In this document: positions 13,739 to 24,655 of the stretch, piece by piece | Position numbering within the stretch: position 1 is the stretch's first letter | How the letters are laid out: the number at the start of each line of letters is the position of its first letter | Source: Pantoea deleyi | GTDB taxonomy: Bacteria; Pseudomonadota; Gammaproteobacteria; Enterobacterales; Enterobacteriaceae | DNA: 64,000 nucleotides | Reading direction: 5' to 3' | Assembly (NCBI RefSeq): GCF_022647325.1 | Contig: NZ_CP071405.1 | Location: 868,001-932,000 of the forward strand | The notes under the pieces: generated by a model | The model's input: the letters and a program-made list of their open reading frames with translations, nothing else | Databases searched by the model: none | What the model was told of the DNA's origin: nothing | Made by a program: the position numbers and the translations under genes

Positions 13739-14023
13739 CTAAATCCCGGTTAAGGCGACAAAAGCCTCTGCCGACCGGGTCACATTAACCTTTGTCACTT
13801 CATACTGCGCCACGGCAACAAACGGATCTTCCGCCAGAATCGCATCCAGCCGTTCCCGTTCCATATCCCTGACCAGCAGCATCCCGCCGGTGCGCGGATC
13901 TTTGCGGCCCGCCGCGATAAACACCTCTGCCGCAAAATAGCGATTAAGCCAGTCGATATGGGGGGACAGCAGCGCCTCCACCTCCTCAACCGGACGAATA
14001 TAGTTCAGAAAGACCACGTACAT
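13739..14023 (-). CDS. YCII-domain (YciI-like) protein
   Basis: 94-residue protein of the YCII fold (ferredoxin-like dimer; members include YciI and proposed dehalochlorinase-like enzymes). It opens MYVVFLNYIRPVEEVEALL and has the SPHIDWL histidine, a GRKDPRTGGMLL segment and an AEDPFVAVAQYEV strand typical of the family. Its start lies 9 bases after the iap stop with an AAGGATCT ribosome site, so the two are probably co-transcribed. In E. coli this position beside iap is occupied by the type I-E CRISPR-cas locus. Substrate unknown. Confidence 0.8.
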   Translation of the reverse strand: MYVVFLNYIRPVEEVEALLSPHIDWLNRYFAAEVFIAAGRKDPRTGGMLLVRDMERERLDAILAEDPFVAVAQYEVTKVNVTRSAEAFVALTGI

Positions 14024-14032
14024 GTCAGATCC

Positions 14033-15046
14033 TTACACTTTGGGGTTGGTCAGTTCGCTGATCAGCGGCAGCAGCACGCGCACGCTGTCGCGGGTTCGCA
14101 GGGTAATCTGGCCCGGCAGCCAGCGGTCGAGATAGGTCAGGTTATCCAGATCGGTCTGATGACGGGTGACGCCATCCGGAAAGTGACGGCTGCGATGACG
14201 CTGGATGCCGCCATCCTTGTTGCCCAGCGCCCAGTTGCTGGCGGTCACATCCAGCAGCGGGAAGCCCGCGCGGTCGAAGGCATTCGGGCCTTTAAAATCT
14301 TTGTGGCTGATCGGGTGACTGGCCGCCGGAATACCCTGCTGACGCGCCAGCGCCAGCGCGCGTTCGCTGGTCTGCTTACGCACGACGCGGGGCGTGTTCA
14401 TGCCGCTGTTGAAATAGAGATGATCGCCGGTGATCAGGCTGTTCAGATCGATCACCAGCAGCGTGTTTTTCTTTTCACGCGCGCTCATCCGCTCAACATA
14501 ATCGTCCATGCCGTGCAGATCCGCTTCCCCGGCGCTCAGCGCCACAAAGCGTATGCCGTAGTGCAGCGGTTTATGGCTCAGCTGCTGGGCCAGCTCCAGC
14601 ATCACGCCCAGGCCCGACGCATTATCGTCGACCCCCTGCAGACGCAGGCCGCCGAGGTTGCGGCGCGCCTGGCTGCTGTTCTGCGGCGTCCAGGTATCGA
14701 GGTGCGCCACGATCAGGATTTCCTGCGGCACGCTGCCTGTGCGTGCGGCAATGACCGAGGTGGCGGTGAGTTTATGCCAGCGCTGCGAGCCGTCATCTTC
14801 CTGCCATCTGTAGCCGGTGTTGAACTGCCGGGTATTGGTCTGATAGCCCAGTGCGGTAAATTGCTGCTGCAGATAGTCCGCTGCCATCAGCTCTGCCGGG
14901 CTGCCGCTCATGCGGCCGGGGAACAGGGTGGCGATGTGCCGGACCTGCTGCTCGGCAAACTGACCGGTCGGCATGGCCAGCGCCAGCGGGGAGATGAGTG
15001 CGCCAAACAAAACTGTCGCGACCCTCAGGCGGAGGGAACCAGACAT
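14033..15046 (-). CDS. iap: Alkaline phosphatase isozyme conversion aminopeptidase Iap-like, M28 family
   Basis: Periplasmic zinc aminopeptidase; E. coli Iap trims the N-terminal arginine of alkaline phosphatase. 337 residues (E. coli 345). A signal peptide ends PLALA before MPTGQ at about residue 25. M28 metal-site segments are present: VAHLDTW, GVDDNASG, SAGEADLHGMDDY, IDLNSL and a late histidine region QRHRSRHFPDG. Genomic position between cysH and the cys activation operon agrees with E. coli. It likely forms a two-gene unit with the downstream YCII gene. Confidence 0.88.
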   Translation of the reverse strand: MSGSLRLRVATVLFGALISPLALAMPTGQFAEQQVRHIATLFPGRMSGSPAELMAADYLQQQFTALGYQTNTRQFNTGYRWQEDDGSQRWHKLTATSVIAARTGSVPQEILIVAHLDTWTPQNSSQARRNLGGLRLQGVDDNASGLGVMLELAQQLSHKPLHYGIRFVALSAGEADLHGMDDYVERMSAREKKNTLLVIDLNSLITGDHLYFNSGMNTPRVVRKQTSERALALARQQGIPAASHPISHKDFKGPNAFDRAGFPLLDVTASNWALGNKDGGIQRHRSRHFPDGVTRHQTDLDNLTYLDRWLPGQITLRTRDSVRVLLPLISELTNPKV

Positions 15047-15310
15047 AATGCATCCTTTTTTTCGTTATACGGTAGCCGTTCTGCATGCGGGCCAGAGGCC
15101 GTCACGCTGGCCGCATTATACGCCTTTTGCGCGGCCATCCGGCGAGTGGATTCGGGCGGTGGCCCCGTCGCTCAGCACTGCCTGCCTTTATTGCTGGCAC
15201 TTATCTGCTTTTGGTCCGGCGGCGATGCGCCTGAATCTGTGAAACGGCTCACGAAAAAGCCATTAAATTTCATCCGTTAAGATCAATTTGTTCTGTGCTT
15301 TGCGGGGGCG

Positions 15311-15377
15311 TTATTCCATTCGGTAACTACTCATTCCAATTCGTAATTTCATCTGCCTGAACCCCGCGACGTATAGT
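15311..15377 (+). promoter_or_regulatory. Candidate CysB-controlled promoter region of cysG-cysDNC
   Basis: Two related direct repeats, ATTCCATTCGGTAAC and ATTCCAATTCGTAAT, start 20 bases apart (near 15313 and 15333), two helical turns, followed by a -10-like TATAGT at 15372-15377 with no recognisable -35. This is the arrangement expected for an activator site; CysB is inferred from the genes served. The 365-base iap-cysG interval holds no gene that I can support. Confidence 0.45.
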
Positions 15378-15411
15378 CGCGTTAATACAAAGTTAAAACA
15401 TCAGGGTTAAC

Positions 15412-16827
15412 GTGAACTATCTGCCTCTTTTTGCCGATCTCTCTGGCCGCCCGGTTCTGGTTGTCGGCGGTGGAGATATTGCGGCGCGTAAAATTGAACT
15501 GCTGCGTCGCGCGCGCGCGCGTATCCAGATCGCGTCCCGTGAGCTCTGCCCTGAACTGCAGGCACTGCGGGATGAGCAGGAACTGGAGTGGGTGGCGACC
15601 GCATTCGATCCGGCCCAGCTGGACAACGTTTTTCTGGTGATTGCCGCCACCGACGACAACGCCCTCAATACCCAGGTATTTGAAGCCGCCAACGCGCGGC
15701 ACAAGCTGGTTAACGTGGTCGATGACCAGCCGAAATGCACCTTTATCTTCCCCTCAATTGTGGACCGCTCACCGCTGGTGGTGGCGATCTCCTCCAGCGG
15801 CACCGCGCCGGTGCTGGCCCGTATGCTGCGTGAAAAAATCGAAACGCTGCTGCCCGCCTCGCTGGGACAGATGGCGGAGGTGGCCGGACTCTGGCGCGAT
15901 AAGGTCAAACAGCGCTTCAGCCGCATGTCGGATCGCCGCCGCTTCTGGGAACGCGCCTTTGACGGGCAGTTTGCCAGTCAGATATCCGCCGGCAATGTCG
16001 AAGAGGCGAAACTGACGCTCGACCGCGAACTCCAGGCGGAGCCGACCCGTCAGGGTGAGATCTTCCTGGTGGGCGCAGGCCCTGGCGACAGCGGCCTGCT
16101 GACGCTGCGCGGCCTGCAGGTGATGCAGCTGGCCGACGTGGTGCTTTACGACCACCTGGTCAGCGAAGAGGTGCTGGACCTGGTGCGCCGCGATGCCGAC
16201 CGCATCTGCGTCGGCAAACGCGCCAGCGCCCATACGCTGCCGCAGGACGAGATCAACCAGCTGCTGATTTCACTGGCGCTTAAGGGTAAGCGGGTCGTGC
16301 GGCTCAAGGGGGGCGATCCCTTTATCTTTGGCCGCGGCGGCGAAGAGCTGCAGGCGGCCCAGCAGGCGGGCATTCCCTTTCAGGTGGTGCCAGGCGTTAC
16401 GGCCGCCGCAGGCGCAACGGCCTACGCCGGAATTCCGCTGACGCATCGCGACTACGCGCAGAGCGTGATGTTTATTACCGGTCACTGCCGTCCGGACGGG
16501 CATGACATCGACTGGCCCTCGCTGGCGCGTGCGCGTCAGACGCTGGCGATCTATATGGGCACCGTGAAAGCGGCCGCGATCAGCGAAGCCCTGATTGCGC
16601 ATGGCCGCGCGCCATCCACGCCGGTGGCGGTCATCAGTCGCGGCACCCGCCAGGATCAGCAGGTGCTGACCGGCACCTTAGAACAACTTGAGGCGCTGGC
16701 CGCCTCAGCACCCACTCCGGCGCTGCTGGTGATTGGAGAGGTGGTAAATCTGCACGGGCAACTCGCCTGGTTTAAACATTCGGCACAGCAGGGGGCTCGC
16801 GAGTCCGCCGTTGTCAATCTGGCTTGA
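15412..16827 (+). CDS. cysG: Siroheme synthase CysG, trifunctional
   Basis: Makes siroheme from uroporphyrinogen III: the N-terminal half is precorrin-2 dehydrogenase/sirohydrochlorin ferrochelatase (NAD motif [41 protein letters not shown]), and the C-terminal half is SAM:uroporphyrinogen-III methyltransferase ([52 protein letters not shown]). 471 residues (E. coli 457). Start is GTG. It heads cysDNC here with a 9-base gap to cysD, whereas in E. coli cysG is next to nirBD. This places cofactor supply under sulfur control. Confidence 0.96.
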   Translation: MNYLPLFADLSGRPVLVVGGGDIAARKIELLRRARARIQIASRELCPELQALRDEQELEWVATAFDPAQLDNVFLVIAATDDNALNTQVFEAANARHKLVNVVDDQPKCTFIFPSIVDRSPLVVAISSSGTAPVLARMLREKIETLLPASLGQMAEVAGLWRDKVKQRFSRMSDRRRFWERAFDGQFASQISAGNVEEAKLTLDRELQAEPTRQGEIFLVGAGPGDSGLLTLRGLQVMQLADVVLYDHLVSEEVLDLVRRDADRICVGKRASAHTLPQDEINQLLISLALKGKRVVRLKGGDPFIFGRGGEELQAAQQAGIPFQVVPGVTAAAGATAYAGIPLTHRDYAQSVMFITGHCRPDGHDIDWPSLARARQTLAIYMGTVKAAAISEALIAHGRAPSTPVAVISRGTRQDQQVLTGTLEQLEALAASAPTPALLVIGEVVNLHGQLAWFKHSAQQGARESAVVNLA

Positions 16828-16836
16828 GGGAAAATC

Positions 16837-17745
16837 ATGGACCAAAAACGACTCACTCATCTGCGTCAGCTGGAGGCGGAGAGTATCCACATCATTCGCG
16901 AAGTGGCGGCGGAGTTCAGCAATCCGGTGATGATGTATTCCATCGGTAAAGACTCGTCCGTCATGCTGCATCTGGCGCGCAAAGCCTTCTATCCGGGCAC
17001 GCTGCCGTTCCCGCTGCTGCATGTGGATACCGGCTGGAAATTCCGTGAAATGTACGAATTCCGTGACCGCACCGTGAAGGCGATGGGCGCAGAGCTGCTG
17101 GTTCACCGCAATCCGGAAGGCGTGGCGATGGGGATCAACCCCTTTGTTCACGGCAGTGCCAAACACACGGACATCATGAAGACCGAAGGGCTGAAGCAGG
17201 CGCTGAACAAATATGGTTTCGACGCGGCCTTTGGCGGCGCACGTCGTGACGAAGAGAAGTCCCGCGCCAAAGAGCGCATCTACTCGTTCCGCGACCGCTT
17301 CCATCGCTGGGATCCGAAAAACCAGCGTCCTGAGCTGTGGCACAACTACAACGGTCAGATCAACAAAGGCGAAAGCATCCGCGTCTTCCCGCTGTCGAAC
17401 TGGACCGAACTGGATATCTGGCAGTACATCTTCCTGGAAAACATCGAGATCGTGCCGCTCTATCTCGCCGCGCCGCGTCCGGTGCTGGAGCGTGATGGCA
17501 TGCTGATGATGATCGATGACGATCGCATCAACCTGCAGCCGGGCGAAAAGATCACCGAGCGGATGGTGCGTTTCCGCACGCTGGGCTGCTGGCCGCTGAC
17601 CGGCGCCGTCGAGTCAGAGGCGCAGACGCTGCCGGAGATCATCGAAGAGATGCTGGTTTCCACCACCAGCGAGCGTCAGGGCCGCGTGATCGATCGCGAT
17701 CAGTCCGGTTCGATGGAACTGAAAAAACGTCAGGGTTATTTCTAA
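16837..17745 (+). CDS. cysD: Sulfate adenylyltransferase subunit 2
   Basis: Catalytic adenylyl-transfer subunit of ATP sulfurylase, forming APS from ATP and sulfate. 302 residues, the E. coli length. PP-loop [17 protein letters not shown] (about 30-47), [16 protein letters not shown] and [15 protein letters not shown] are conserved. It works as a complex with the CysN GTPase encoded 11 bases downstream. Confidence 0.97.
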   Translation: MDQKRLTHLRQLEAESIHIIREVAAEFSNPVMMYSIGKDSSVMLHLARKAFYPGTLPFPLLHVDTGWKFREMYEFRDRTVKAMGAELLVHRNPEGVAMGINPFVHGSAKHTDIMKTEGLKQALNKYGFDAAFGGARRDEEKSRAKERIYSFRDRFHRWDPKNQRPELWHNYNGQINKGESIRVFPLSNWTELDIWQYIFLENIEIVPLYLAAPRPVLERDGMLMMIDDDRINLQPGEKITERMVRFRTLGCWPLTGAVESEAQTLPEIIEEMLVSTTSERQGRVIDRDQSGSMELKKRQGYF

Positions 17746-17756
17746 GGAGACGCCAG

Positions 17757-19184
17757 ATGAATACCGTAATTGCACAACAGATTGCCGACCAGGGCGGCGT
17801 GGAAGCCTGGCTGACCGCGCAACAACACAAAAGCCTGCTGCGTTTTCTGACCTGCGGCAGCGTCGACGATGGAAAAAGTACCCTGATCGGTCGTCTGCTG
17901 CACGACACCCGTCAGATCTATGAAGATCAGCTCTCCTCGCTGCACAACGACAGCAAGCGTCACGGCACCCAGGGCGAAAAACTGGATCTGGCGCTGCTGG
18001 TGGATGGCCTGCAGGCGGAACGCGAGCAGGGCATTACCATCGATGTGGCCTATCGCTACTTCTCGACCGAAAAGCGTAAATTTATCATCGCCGACACCCC
18101 GGGCCACGAGCAGTACACCCGTAACATGGCGACCGGCGCCTCAACCTGCGACCTGGCGATCCTGCTGATCGATGCGCGTAAAGGCGTGCTGGATCAGACC
18201 CGCCGTCACAGTTTTATCTCGACGCTGCTGGGGATCAAACATCTGGTCGTGGCGATCAACAAGATGGACCTGGTGGCGTACAGCCAGGATCGCTTTGAGC
18301 AGATCAAACAGGATTACCTGGATTTTGCGGCTCAGCTGCCGGACGATCTCGATATCCGCTTTGTGCCGATGTCGGCGCTGGAAGGGGACAACGTCGCCTC
18401 CGCCAGCCAGACCATGCCGTGGTACAGCGGCCCGACGCTGCTGGATGTGCTGGAAACCGTGGAGCTGAAGCGCGTCGTTGATCACCAGCCGATGCGTTTC
18501 CCGGTGCAGTACGTCAACCGTCCGAACCTGGATTTCCGTGGCTATGCCGGCACGCTGGCGTCGGGCAGCGTGCAGGTGGGCCAGCGTGTCAAAGTGCTGC
18601 CTTCCGGCGTCGAGTCCACCGTTGCGCGCATCGTCACTTTTGATGGCGATCTGCAGGAAGCGGGCGCAGGCGAGGCGATCACCCTGGTGCTGCAGGATGA
18701 GATTGATATCAGCCGCGGCGATCTGCTGGTCGACGCCGGTGAAACGCTGACGGCGGTGCAGTCCGCCAGCGTTGACGTGGTCTGGATGGCGGAGCAGCCG
18801 CTGCAGGCCGGTCAGAGCTACGACCTGAAAATCGCCGGCAAAAAGACCCGTGGCCGGGTGGAGAAGGTGCTGCATCAGGTTGAGATCAACTCGCTGGAGA
18901 CGCATCAGGTTGATGCGCTGCCGCTGAACGGCATCGGTCGCGTTGAGATCACCTTCGATGAACCGATGGTGCTCGACAGCTATCAGCAGAACCCGGTGAC
19001 CGGCGGCATGATCTTTATCGATCGCCTGAGCAACGTCACCGTCGGGGCCGGCATGATCCATCAGCCGAACCTGGACACGCCGGTTAACCGCGGTGAGTTC
19101 AGCGCCTTTGAACTGGAACTGAATGCGCTGGTGCGCCGTCACTTCCCGCACTGGAATGCGCGTGATCTGCTGGGCGGTCAGTAA
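17757..19184 (+). CDS. cysN: Sulfate adenylyltransferase subunit 1 (GTPase)
   Basis: EF-Tu-like GTPase that drives APS formation by CysD. 475 residues as in E. coli. G1 [15 protein letters not shown], the effector region [13 protein letters not shown]3 [13 protein letters not shown]4 NKMD. Ribosome site AAGGAGACG directly upstream. Overlaps cysC by one base. No CysC fusion, so activation uses three separate polypeptides. Confidence 0.97.
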   Translation: MNTVIAQQIADQGGVEAWLTAQQHKSLLRFLTCGSVDDGKSTLIGRLLHDTRQIYEDQLSSLHNDSKRHGTQGEKLDLALLVDGLQAEREQGITIDVAYRYFSTEKRKFIIADTPGHEQYTRNMATGASTCDLAILLIDARKGVLDQTRRHSFISTLLGIKHLVVAINKMDLVAYSQDRFEQIKQDYLDFAAQLPDDLDIRFVPMSALEGDNVASASQTMPWYSGPTLLDVLETVELKRVVDHQPMRFPVQYVNRPNLDFRGYAGTLASGSVQVGQRVKVLPSGVESTVARIVTFDGDLQEAGAGEAITLVLQDEIDISRGDLLVDAGETLTAVQSASVDVVWMAEQPLQAGQSYDLKIAGKKTRGRVEKVLHQVEINSLETHQVDALPLNGIGRVEITFDEPMVLDSYQQNPVTGGMIFIDRLSNVTVGAGMIHQPNLDTPVNRGEFSAFELELNALVRRHFPHWNARDLLGGQ

Positions 19185-19789
19185 TGGCCGTGCATGATGA
19201 GAACGTGGTCTGGCATGACCATCCGGTGACCCGCGCCGCCCGCGAGCAGCAGCATGGTCATCAGGGCGTGGTGCTCTGGTTTACCGGGCTCTCTGGCTCG
19301 GGTAAATCGACCGTCGCAGGGGCGCTGGAGCAGGCGCTGCACCGCATCGGCGTCAGCACCTATCTGCTGGACGGTGACAACGTGCGTCACGGCCTCTGCC
19401 GTGACCTCGGTTTCAGCGATGACGACCGTAAAGAGAATATTCGTCGGGTCGGCGAAGTGGCGAAACTGATGGTGGATGCCGGGCTGGTGGTGCTGACGGC
19501 CTTTATCTCGCCGCATCGCGCCGAGCGGCAGATGGTGCGCGATCTGCTGGAGCCGGGGCAGTTTATCGAGGTGTTTGTCGATACGCCGCTGGCGGTGTGT
19601 GAAGCGCGTGATCCCAAAGGGTTGTACCGGAAAGCGCGTGCCGGCGAGCTGCGTAATTTCACCGGAATCGACAGCGTGTATGAGGCGCCGGACCGCCCGG
19701 AAATCCAGCTGGATGGCGAACAATTGGTTACAAAACTGGCGGCCCAATTGTTAGACCTGTTGCGTGACCGCGATATCATCAGATCCTGA
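19184..19789 (+). CDS. cysC: Adenylylsulfate kinase
   Basis: Phosphorylates APS at the 3' position to give PAPS, the substrate of CysH. 201 residues. P-loop [28 protein letters not shown], and the [18 protein letters not shown] segment are conserved. Last gene of cysG-D-N-C; ygbE follows 54 bases later. Confidence 0.97.
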   Translation: MAVHDENVVWHDHPVTRAAREQQHGHQGVVLWFTGLSGSGKSTVAGALEQALHRIGVSTYLLDGDNVRHGLCRDLGFSDDDRKENIRRVGEVAKLMVDAGLVVLTAFISPHRAERQMVRDLLEPGQFIEVFVDTPLAVCEARDPKGLYRKARAGELRNFTGIDSVYEAPDRPEIQLDGEQLVTKLAAQLLDLLRDRDIIRS

Positions 19790-19843
19790 AGAGACAGCGG
19801 CAGATCGCTTCTGATTTGCCGCCCTCGCGCCAACAGGATGCCT

Positions 19844-20164
19844 ATGCAGAACATTACCCCAATGCTCGCCCGTAAAGATGACGCTTCCCGTGATGAGCCG
19901 CGCTCATTGCTGCCGGGCGGCGTGATCGGCTTTCTCGCTTACTGGTGCGCGCTGGCGATCCCTTTCCTGCTGTTCGGCTCTAACACGCTGTTTTTCTTTC
20001 TTTATACCTGGCCATTCTTTCTGGCGCTGCTGCCGGTCGCCGTGGTCACGGGCATCGCACTGAGCACGCTGCTCAGCGGTCAGTGGCTCTGGGCTGCGCT
20101 CGCCACGGTGATTATCGTGGTCACGCTCTTCTGGCTGATGTTCTCTTTTCTCTCCGGCTGGTAA
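19844..20164 (+). CDS. ygbE: Inner-membrane protein YgbE (DUF3561)
   Basis: Small membrane protein of unknown function, conserved between cysC and ftsB in enterobacteria. I choose ATG 19844 (106 residues) because AGG lies 6 bases upstream; an ATG at 19838 directly abuts the AGG. Three hydrophobic segments: GVIGFLAYWCALAIPFLLFG, FFFLYTWPFFLALLPVAVV and LWAALATVIIVVTLFWLMF. The NTLFFFLYTWPFFLAL segment is nearly identical to E. coli YgbE. Confidence 0.88.
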   Translation: MQNITPMLARKDDASRDEPRSLLPGGVIGFLAYWCALAIPFLLFGSNTLFFFLYTWPFFLALLPVAVVTGIALSTLLSGQWLWAALATVIIVVTLFWLMFSFLSGW

Positions 20165-20341
20165 GCCCTCTCTCCGCCTGCACTGATGTGCAAACGCATC
20201 GGCAGGTTACAAATCTTTTCCCGTCAGAATCGGCACTGATTCATATTTTGCGCAGACACAGCGCAAAGCGCGCCATTTTCGCCGCTGGTGTGGAGTCCTG
20301 TGCAAAGTTATGGGATGATTGGGCCGTTTTTAGGGGGCGGG

Positions 20342-20659
20342 ATGGGAAAACTGACGTTACTGTTACTGGTGCTGCTTGGCTGGCTGCAATATTCGTTGTG
20401 GCTGGGGAAAAATGGCATCCATGACTATACGCGCGTCAATGATGATGTCGCGGTGCAACAGGCAAACAATGCCAAACTGAAATCGCGCAACGATCAGCTG
20501 TTTGCCGAAATTGACGATCTCAATGGCGGCTCGGAAGCGATCGAGGAGCGCGCACGCAATGAACTGGGCATGATTAAGCCCGGTGAGACTTTCTATCGTC
20601 TGGTGCCTGACCAGAACAAACGCAACGCGCAACTCTCTGCGCAAAACCAACAACGATAA
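20342..20659 (+). CDS. ftsB: Cell division protein FtsB
   Basis: Bitopic divisome protein that bridges FtsQ and FtsL in septation. 105 residues from ATG 20342 ([20 protein letters not shown]), close to E. coli (103); an upstream in-frame ATG at 20288 would add 18 residues unlike the family. N-terminal membrane span, then a periplasmic coiled coil ([20 protein letters not shown]), then [20 protein letters not shown]. ispD begins 3 bases after the stop. Confidence 0.95.
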   Translation: MGKLTLLLLVLLGWLQYSLWLGKNGIHDYTRVNDDVAVQQANNAKLKSRNDQLFAEIDDLNGGSEAIEERARNELGMIKPGETFYRLVPDQNKRNAQLSAQNQQR

Positions 20660-20662
20660 AAC

Positions 20663-21379
20663 ATGAACACTCTGGCCTCCCTTGCGGATGTGATTGCCGT
20701 GGTGCCCGCTGCCGGGATCGGCAGCCGCATGCAGGCAACCTGTCCGAAGCAGTATCTGACGATTGGTCAGCACACCCTTCTGGAACACAGCATTGCCCGT
20801 CTGTTTTCCCATCCCGCTATCCGGCAGGTTATTGTCGCCCTCAGCCCCGACGACCAGTATTTCAGTTCGCTGCCGCTGGCCCAGGATCCCCGTGTGCTCC
20901 GGGTTACCGGTGGCGAGACGCGCGCCGAATCCGTGCTGGCCGGCTTACAGGCCGCGCAGGGGGCAGCGTGGGTGCTGGTCCATGACGCGGCGCGGCCCTG
21001 CCTGCATCCCGACGATCTTCAGCAACTGCTGAACGTGCGTCAGCAGAGTCACGTCGGCGGGATTCTGGCCGCGCCGGTACGCGACACCATGAAACGGGGC
21101 GAGCCGGGTAAAGCGGCGGTCGCCCACACGGTGGAACGCAACGACCTCTGGCACGCCTTAACGCCGCAGTTCTTCCCGCACGCGCTGCTTACCGCCTGCC
21201 TGACGCGGGCGCTGAACGAAGGCGCCACCATCACCGATGAAGCGTCGGCGCTGGAGTATTGTGGCTACCATCCGCTGCTGGTCAGCGGACGCAGCGATAA
21301 CATCAAAGTCACCCGGCCGGAAGATCTGGCGCTGGCGGCTTTTTATCTGAGTCAGATTCAATTAAAGGAGAGCGCATGA
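20663..21379 (+). CDS. ispD: 2-C-methyl-D-erythritol 4-phosphate cytidylyltransferase
   Basis: Third step of the MEP isoprenoid pathway, CTP-dependent. 238 residues. Nucleotide-binding [18 protein letters not shown] at the N terminus and [10 protein letters not shown] with DTMKR in the middle match the family. Translationally coupled to ispF by ATGA overlap. Confidence 0.97.
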   Translation: MNTLASLADVIAVVPAAGIGSRMQATCPKQYLTIGQHTLLEHSIARLFSHPAIRQVIVALSPDDQYFSSLPLAQDPRVLRVTGGETRAESVLAGLQAAQGAAWVLVHDAARPCLHPDDLQQLLNVRQQSHVGGILAAPVRDTMKRGEPGKAAVAHTVERNDLWHALTPQFFPHALLTACLTRALNEGATITDEASALEYCGYHPLLVSGRSDNIKVTRPEDLALAAFYLSQIQLKESA

Positions 21380-21861
21380 TGCGTATCGGTCACGGTTTTG
21401 ACGTTCACGCCTTTGGCGGAGAGGGTCCGTTAGTGATTGGCGGTGTGCGGATCCCGTTTGAGCAGGGGTTTATCGCCCATTCGGATGGCGATGTGGCGCT
21501 GCACGCGCTCACTGACGCTCTGCTGGGTGCCGTCGCGATGGGCGATATCGGCAAACTGTTCCCGGACACCGATCCCGCCTTCAAAGGCGCGGACAGCCGG
21601 GGCCTGCTGCGTGAAGCCTGGCGTCGTATCGAAGCCAAAGGCTATCGTATCGGCAACGTGGACGTCACGATTATCGCACAGGCGCCTAAGATGCTGCCGC
21701 ACGTGCCGCAGATGCGCATCAACATCGCGGAAGATCTGGGCTGCCATATGGATGCGGTCAACGTGAAAGCCACCACCACCGAAAAGCTGGGCTTTACCGG
21801 GCGCGGTGAAGGGATTGCCTGCGAGGCGGTGGCCCTGCTGCTGAAAGCAGACAGCCAATGA
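21376..21861 (+). CDS. ispF: 2-C-methyl-D-erythritol 2,4-cyclodiphosphate synthase
   Basis: Zinc enzyme of the MEP pathway. 161 residues; the second ATG at 21379 ([14 protein letters not shown]) is equally possible given AAGGAG at 21365-21370 and the family N terminus. Metal and substrate segments [38 protein letters not shown] are intact. Overlaps truD by four bases. Confidence 0.97.
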   Translation: MMRIGHGFDVHAFGGEGPLVIGGVRIPFEQGFIAHSDGDVALHALTDALLGAVAMGDIGKLFPDTDPAFKGADSRGLLREAWRRIEAKGYRIGNVDVTIIAQAPKMLPHVPQMRINIAEDLGCHMDAVNVKATTTEKLGFTGRGEGIACEAVALLLKADSQ

Positions 21862-22919
21862 ATCTGAACTACCTGCACGGTACGCCCGTCGCCTCCGGCG
21901 TTATCAAGGCGAGTCCGGACGATTTTGTGGTCGTGGAAGATCTGGGCTACGGCCCGGACGGGGAGGGTGAGCATCTGCTGGTGCGCATCCGGAAGGTGGG
22001 CGCTAATACCCGCTTCGTGGCGGACGCACTGGCGAAGTATCTCGGGGTGCCTGCGCGCGACCTGAGCTATGCCGGGATGAAAGACCGCCATGCGGTGACG
22101 GAGCAGACGCTCTGTTTTCGCCTGCCCGGCAATGCGATGCCCGATCTGCGCGGTTTTGCGCTGGAAGGGGTGGAAATCCTGCAGGCGGTGCGCCACAAAC
22201 GTAAGCTGCGCATCGGTGCGCTGGCAGGCAACGCGTTCCGGCTGGTCATCCGTCAGATCAGCGACCGTGACGCCGTCGAAGCCCGGCTGGCGCAGATCTG
22301 CGCGGCGGGCGTGCCAAACTATTTCGGCGAGCAGCGCTTTGGTCGCGGCGGGAACAACCTCGTGATGGCGCAGAAGTGGGCGCGTAATGAGATTACCCTG
22401 CGCGATCGCAACAAACGCAGCCTGATGCTCTCTGCCGCACGCAGTGCCCTGTTTAATCAGGTGACCAGCGCGCGTCTGCAGCAGCAGGGGGGACTGACTC
22501 AGGTGCTTAACGGCGATGCGCTGCAGCTGACCGGCCGTGGCAGCTGGTTTGTCGCGCAGCCCGACGAGCTGGCTGAGTCGCAGCGCCGGGTCGATCAGCA
22601 TGAGCTGCGCATTACCGCGCCGCTGCCGGGGCGCGGCGAGCCAGGCCCGCAGGCGGAGGCGCTGGCCTTTGAACAGCAGGCGCTGGCCTTTGAACAGCAG
22701 GCGCTGGCCGATGCCACGCTGCTGACCGGACTGATCGAACGGGAGAAAGTGGATGCTGCACGCCGCGCCATGCTGGTGGTGCCGCGCGATATGCAGTGGC
22801 ACTGGCAGGATGCGGCAACGCTGGCGCTGGCGTTCTGGCTGCCCGCAGGCAGCTTTGCCACCAGCGTTGTCCGGGAACTGCTGACCCATGCGGACTCGCC
22901 CGACCAGCCTGATGAGTAA
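21858..22919 (+). CDS. truD: tRNA pseudouridine(13) synthase TruD
   Basis: Isomerises U13 in tRNA-Glu. 353 residues (E. coli 349). The catalytic aspartate is in [13 protein letters not shown] (about residue 80), with [14 protein letters not shown] and the C-terminal [11 protein letters not shown] also present. An in-frame 21-base tandem duplication near residues 267-284 accounts for the extra length. Part of the ftsB-ispD-ispF-truD string. Confidence 0.96.
   Translation: MNLNYLHGTPVASGVIKASPDDFVVVEDLGYGPDGEGEHLLVRIRKVGANTRFVADALAKYLGVPARDLSYAGMKDRHAVTEQTLCFRLPGNAMPDLRGFALEGVEILQAVRHKRKLRIGALAGNAFRLVIRQISDRDAVEARLAQICAAGVPNYFGEQRFGRGGNNLVMAQKWARNEITLRDRNKRSLMLSAARSALFNQVTSARLQQQGGLTQVLNGDALQLTGRGSWFVAQPDELAESQRRVDQHELRITAPLPGRGEPGPQAEALAFEQQALAFEQQALADATLLTGLIEREKVDAARRAMLVVPRDMQWHWQDAATLALAFWLPAGSFATSVVRELLTHADSPDQPDE
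22658..22709 (+). repeat. 21-bp in-frame tandem repeat inside truD
   Basis: Two exact copies of GGCGCTGGCCTTTGAACAGCA (22658-22678, 22679-22699) plus ten bases of a third. The protein shows ALAFEQQ twice followed by ALA. This is the kind of tract that gains or loses units by slippage; it leaves the frame intact. Confidence 0.9.
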
Positions 22920-23110
22920 TCATTGCCGCAACCTGACCCGCTGTGTGGGTAATGTTGCGGCAAACCCCCCTCCTCCTGTGATTTACGCCTACCACTTCCT
23001 CGCGTGCCTCGCTAGAATGCAAAAATCGCTGTCCATGTCCCACCTGTCGCCATGCCGTTCAGACAGGTTCACTCACAGCGACCAGTCGAATAAAAAAAGG
23101 TCAGAACGAA

Positions 23111-23872
23111 ATGCGGATATTGCTCAGCAACGATGACGGCATTCATGCGCCAGGGATTCAGACTCTGGCGAAAGCCCTGCGGCAGATTGCTGACGTACAG
23201 GTGGTTGCCCCCGATCGTAACCGAAGCGGTGCCTCGAACTCTTTAACCCTGGAAACGCCACTGCGCACCTTCACCCATGAAAACGGCGATATCGCAGTGC
23301 AGATGGGCACGCCGACCGATTGTGTCTATCTGGGGGTGAATGCACTGATGCAGCCGCGGCCCGATATTGTGGTGTCAGGGATCAATGCCGGCCCAAATCT
23401 GGGCGATGATGTGATCTACTCCGGCACGGTGGCGGCCGCAATGGAAGGGCGGCATCTTGGCTTACCCGCCATCGCGGTGTCGCTGAATGGCCACACGCAC
23501 TACGCGACGGCGGCGGCGGTGGTCTGCGCCATCCTCAGGGCGCTGACGCATGAACCGCTGCGGACGGGCCGTATTCTCAATATCAATGTTCCCGATTTGC
23601 CGCTGGCAGAACTTAAGGGCATCCGCGTGACGCGCTGCGGCAGCCGTCACCCTGCCGATCAGGTGATTGCCCAGCAGGATCCGCGCGGCAATACCCTCTA
23701 CTGGATTGGTCCGCCCGGCGAACAGCTGGATGCAGGGCCGGATACGGACTTCGCCGCCGTGGATCAGGGCTATGTGTCCGTCACGGCACTGCACGTCGAT
23801 TTAACGGCGCACAGCGCGCAGGATGTGCTCAGCGACTGGCTGACCAAAGCTGAGGTAAACCTGGCATGGTGA
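23111..23872 (+). CDS. surE: 5'/3'-nucleotidase SurE
   Basis: Metal-dependent survival phosphatase acting on nucleoside monophosphates and short polyphosphate. 253 residues, as in E. coli. The N-terminal metal site [13 protein letters not shown] and [19 protein letters not shown] are characteristic. It overlaps pcm by 7 bases, the conserved surE-pcm-nlpD-rpoS order. Confidence 0.97.
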   Translation: MRILLSNDDGIHAPGIQTLAKALRQIADVQVVAPDRNRSGASNSLTLETPLRTFTHENGDIAVQMGTPTDCVYLGVNALMQPRPDIVVSGINAGPNLGDDVIYSGTVAAAMEGRHLGLPAIAVSLNGHTHYATAAAVVCAILRALTHEPLRTGRILNINVPDLPLAELKGIRVTRCGSRHPADQVIAQQDPRGNTLYWIGPPGEQLDAGPDTDFAAVDQGYVSVTALHVDLTAHSAQDVLSDWLTKAEVNLAW

Positions 23873-24492
23873 ACCGGCGTATCGAGACATTGCTGTCACA
23901 ACTGCGTCAGCAGGGCATCGACGATGAAAATCTGCTGAAGGCGATGAGTGACGTGCCGCGCGAGCGTTTTATCGACGAGGCGTTTGAGCACAAAGCCTGG
24001 GATAACGTTGCCCTGCCTATCGGCTCCGGGCAGACCATCTCCCAGCCCTATATGGTGGCGCGAATGACCGCGCTGCTGGAGCTGAATCCGCATTCGCGGG
24101 TGCTGGAGATAGGCACCGGCTCCGGTTACCAGACGGCGATACTGGCCCATCTGGTCGATCATGTCTATTCCGTGGAGCGCATTAAAGGGCTGCAGTGGCA
24201 GGCAAAGCGTCGCCTCAAGCAGCTGGATCTACATAATGTCTCCACCCGGCACGGCGATGGCTGGCAGGGCTGGCCGTCGCGTGGCCCGTTCGATGCCATT
24301 ATCGTCACGGCGGCGCCGCCGGAAATTCCGATTGCGCTGATAGCGCAGCTGGCAGAAGGCGGCATTATGGTGCTGCCGGTGGGCGAGGATCAGCAGGTAC
24401 TGAAGCGTCTGCGTCGTCAGGGCGAAGAGGTTGTGGAGGAGATCATCGAGCCGGTGCGTTTTGTACCCCTGGTGCAGGGCGATCTGGCCTGA
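23866..24492 (+). CDS. pcm: Protein-L-isoaspartate O-methyltransferase
   Basis: Repairs isoaspartyl residues with SAM. 208 residues (E. coli 208). SAM motif [15 protein letters not shown], the N-terminal [11 protein letters not shown], and [15 protein letters not shown] are conserved. Lies between surE and nlpD. Confidence 0.97.
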   Translation: MVNRRIETLLSQLRQQGIDDENLLKAMSDVPRERFIDEAFEHKAWDNVALPIGSGQTISQPYMVARMTALLELNPHSRVLEIGTGSGYQTAILAHLVDHVYSVERIKGLQWQAKRRLKQLDLHNVSTRHGDGWQGWPSRGPFDAIIVTAAPPEIPIALIAQLAEGGIMVLPVGEDQQVLKRLRRQGEEVVEEIIEPVRFVPLVQGDLA

Positions 24493-24655
24493 CCTTCTAC
24501 GTATTTCTTCACAACTGTTTCATGGCACCACGTAGCTGATGTTGTTACTATCCGGTTTATTCAATAAAAAACGCAGATTTTACCGCGCCATGCAGAGCAT
24601 TCTGCTGGCAGGTACAGTGAAATACACAGAACAGCGCTGCCATCACGGGGGATTA

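Noticed and set aside
13958..15280. 440-codon open frame on the plus strand
   Set aside because: Lies antisense to iap, which has a signal peptide and intact M28 motifs; the plus-strand translation matches no family and arises from GC-rich codon structure.
24539..24655. N-terminal extension of nlpD
   Set aside because: It would bury the lipoprotein signal and lipobox; ATG 24656 has a good ribosome site.
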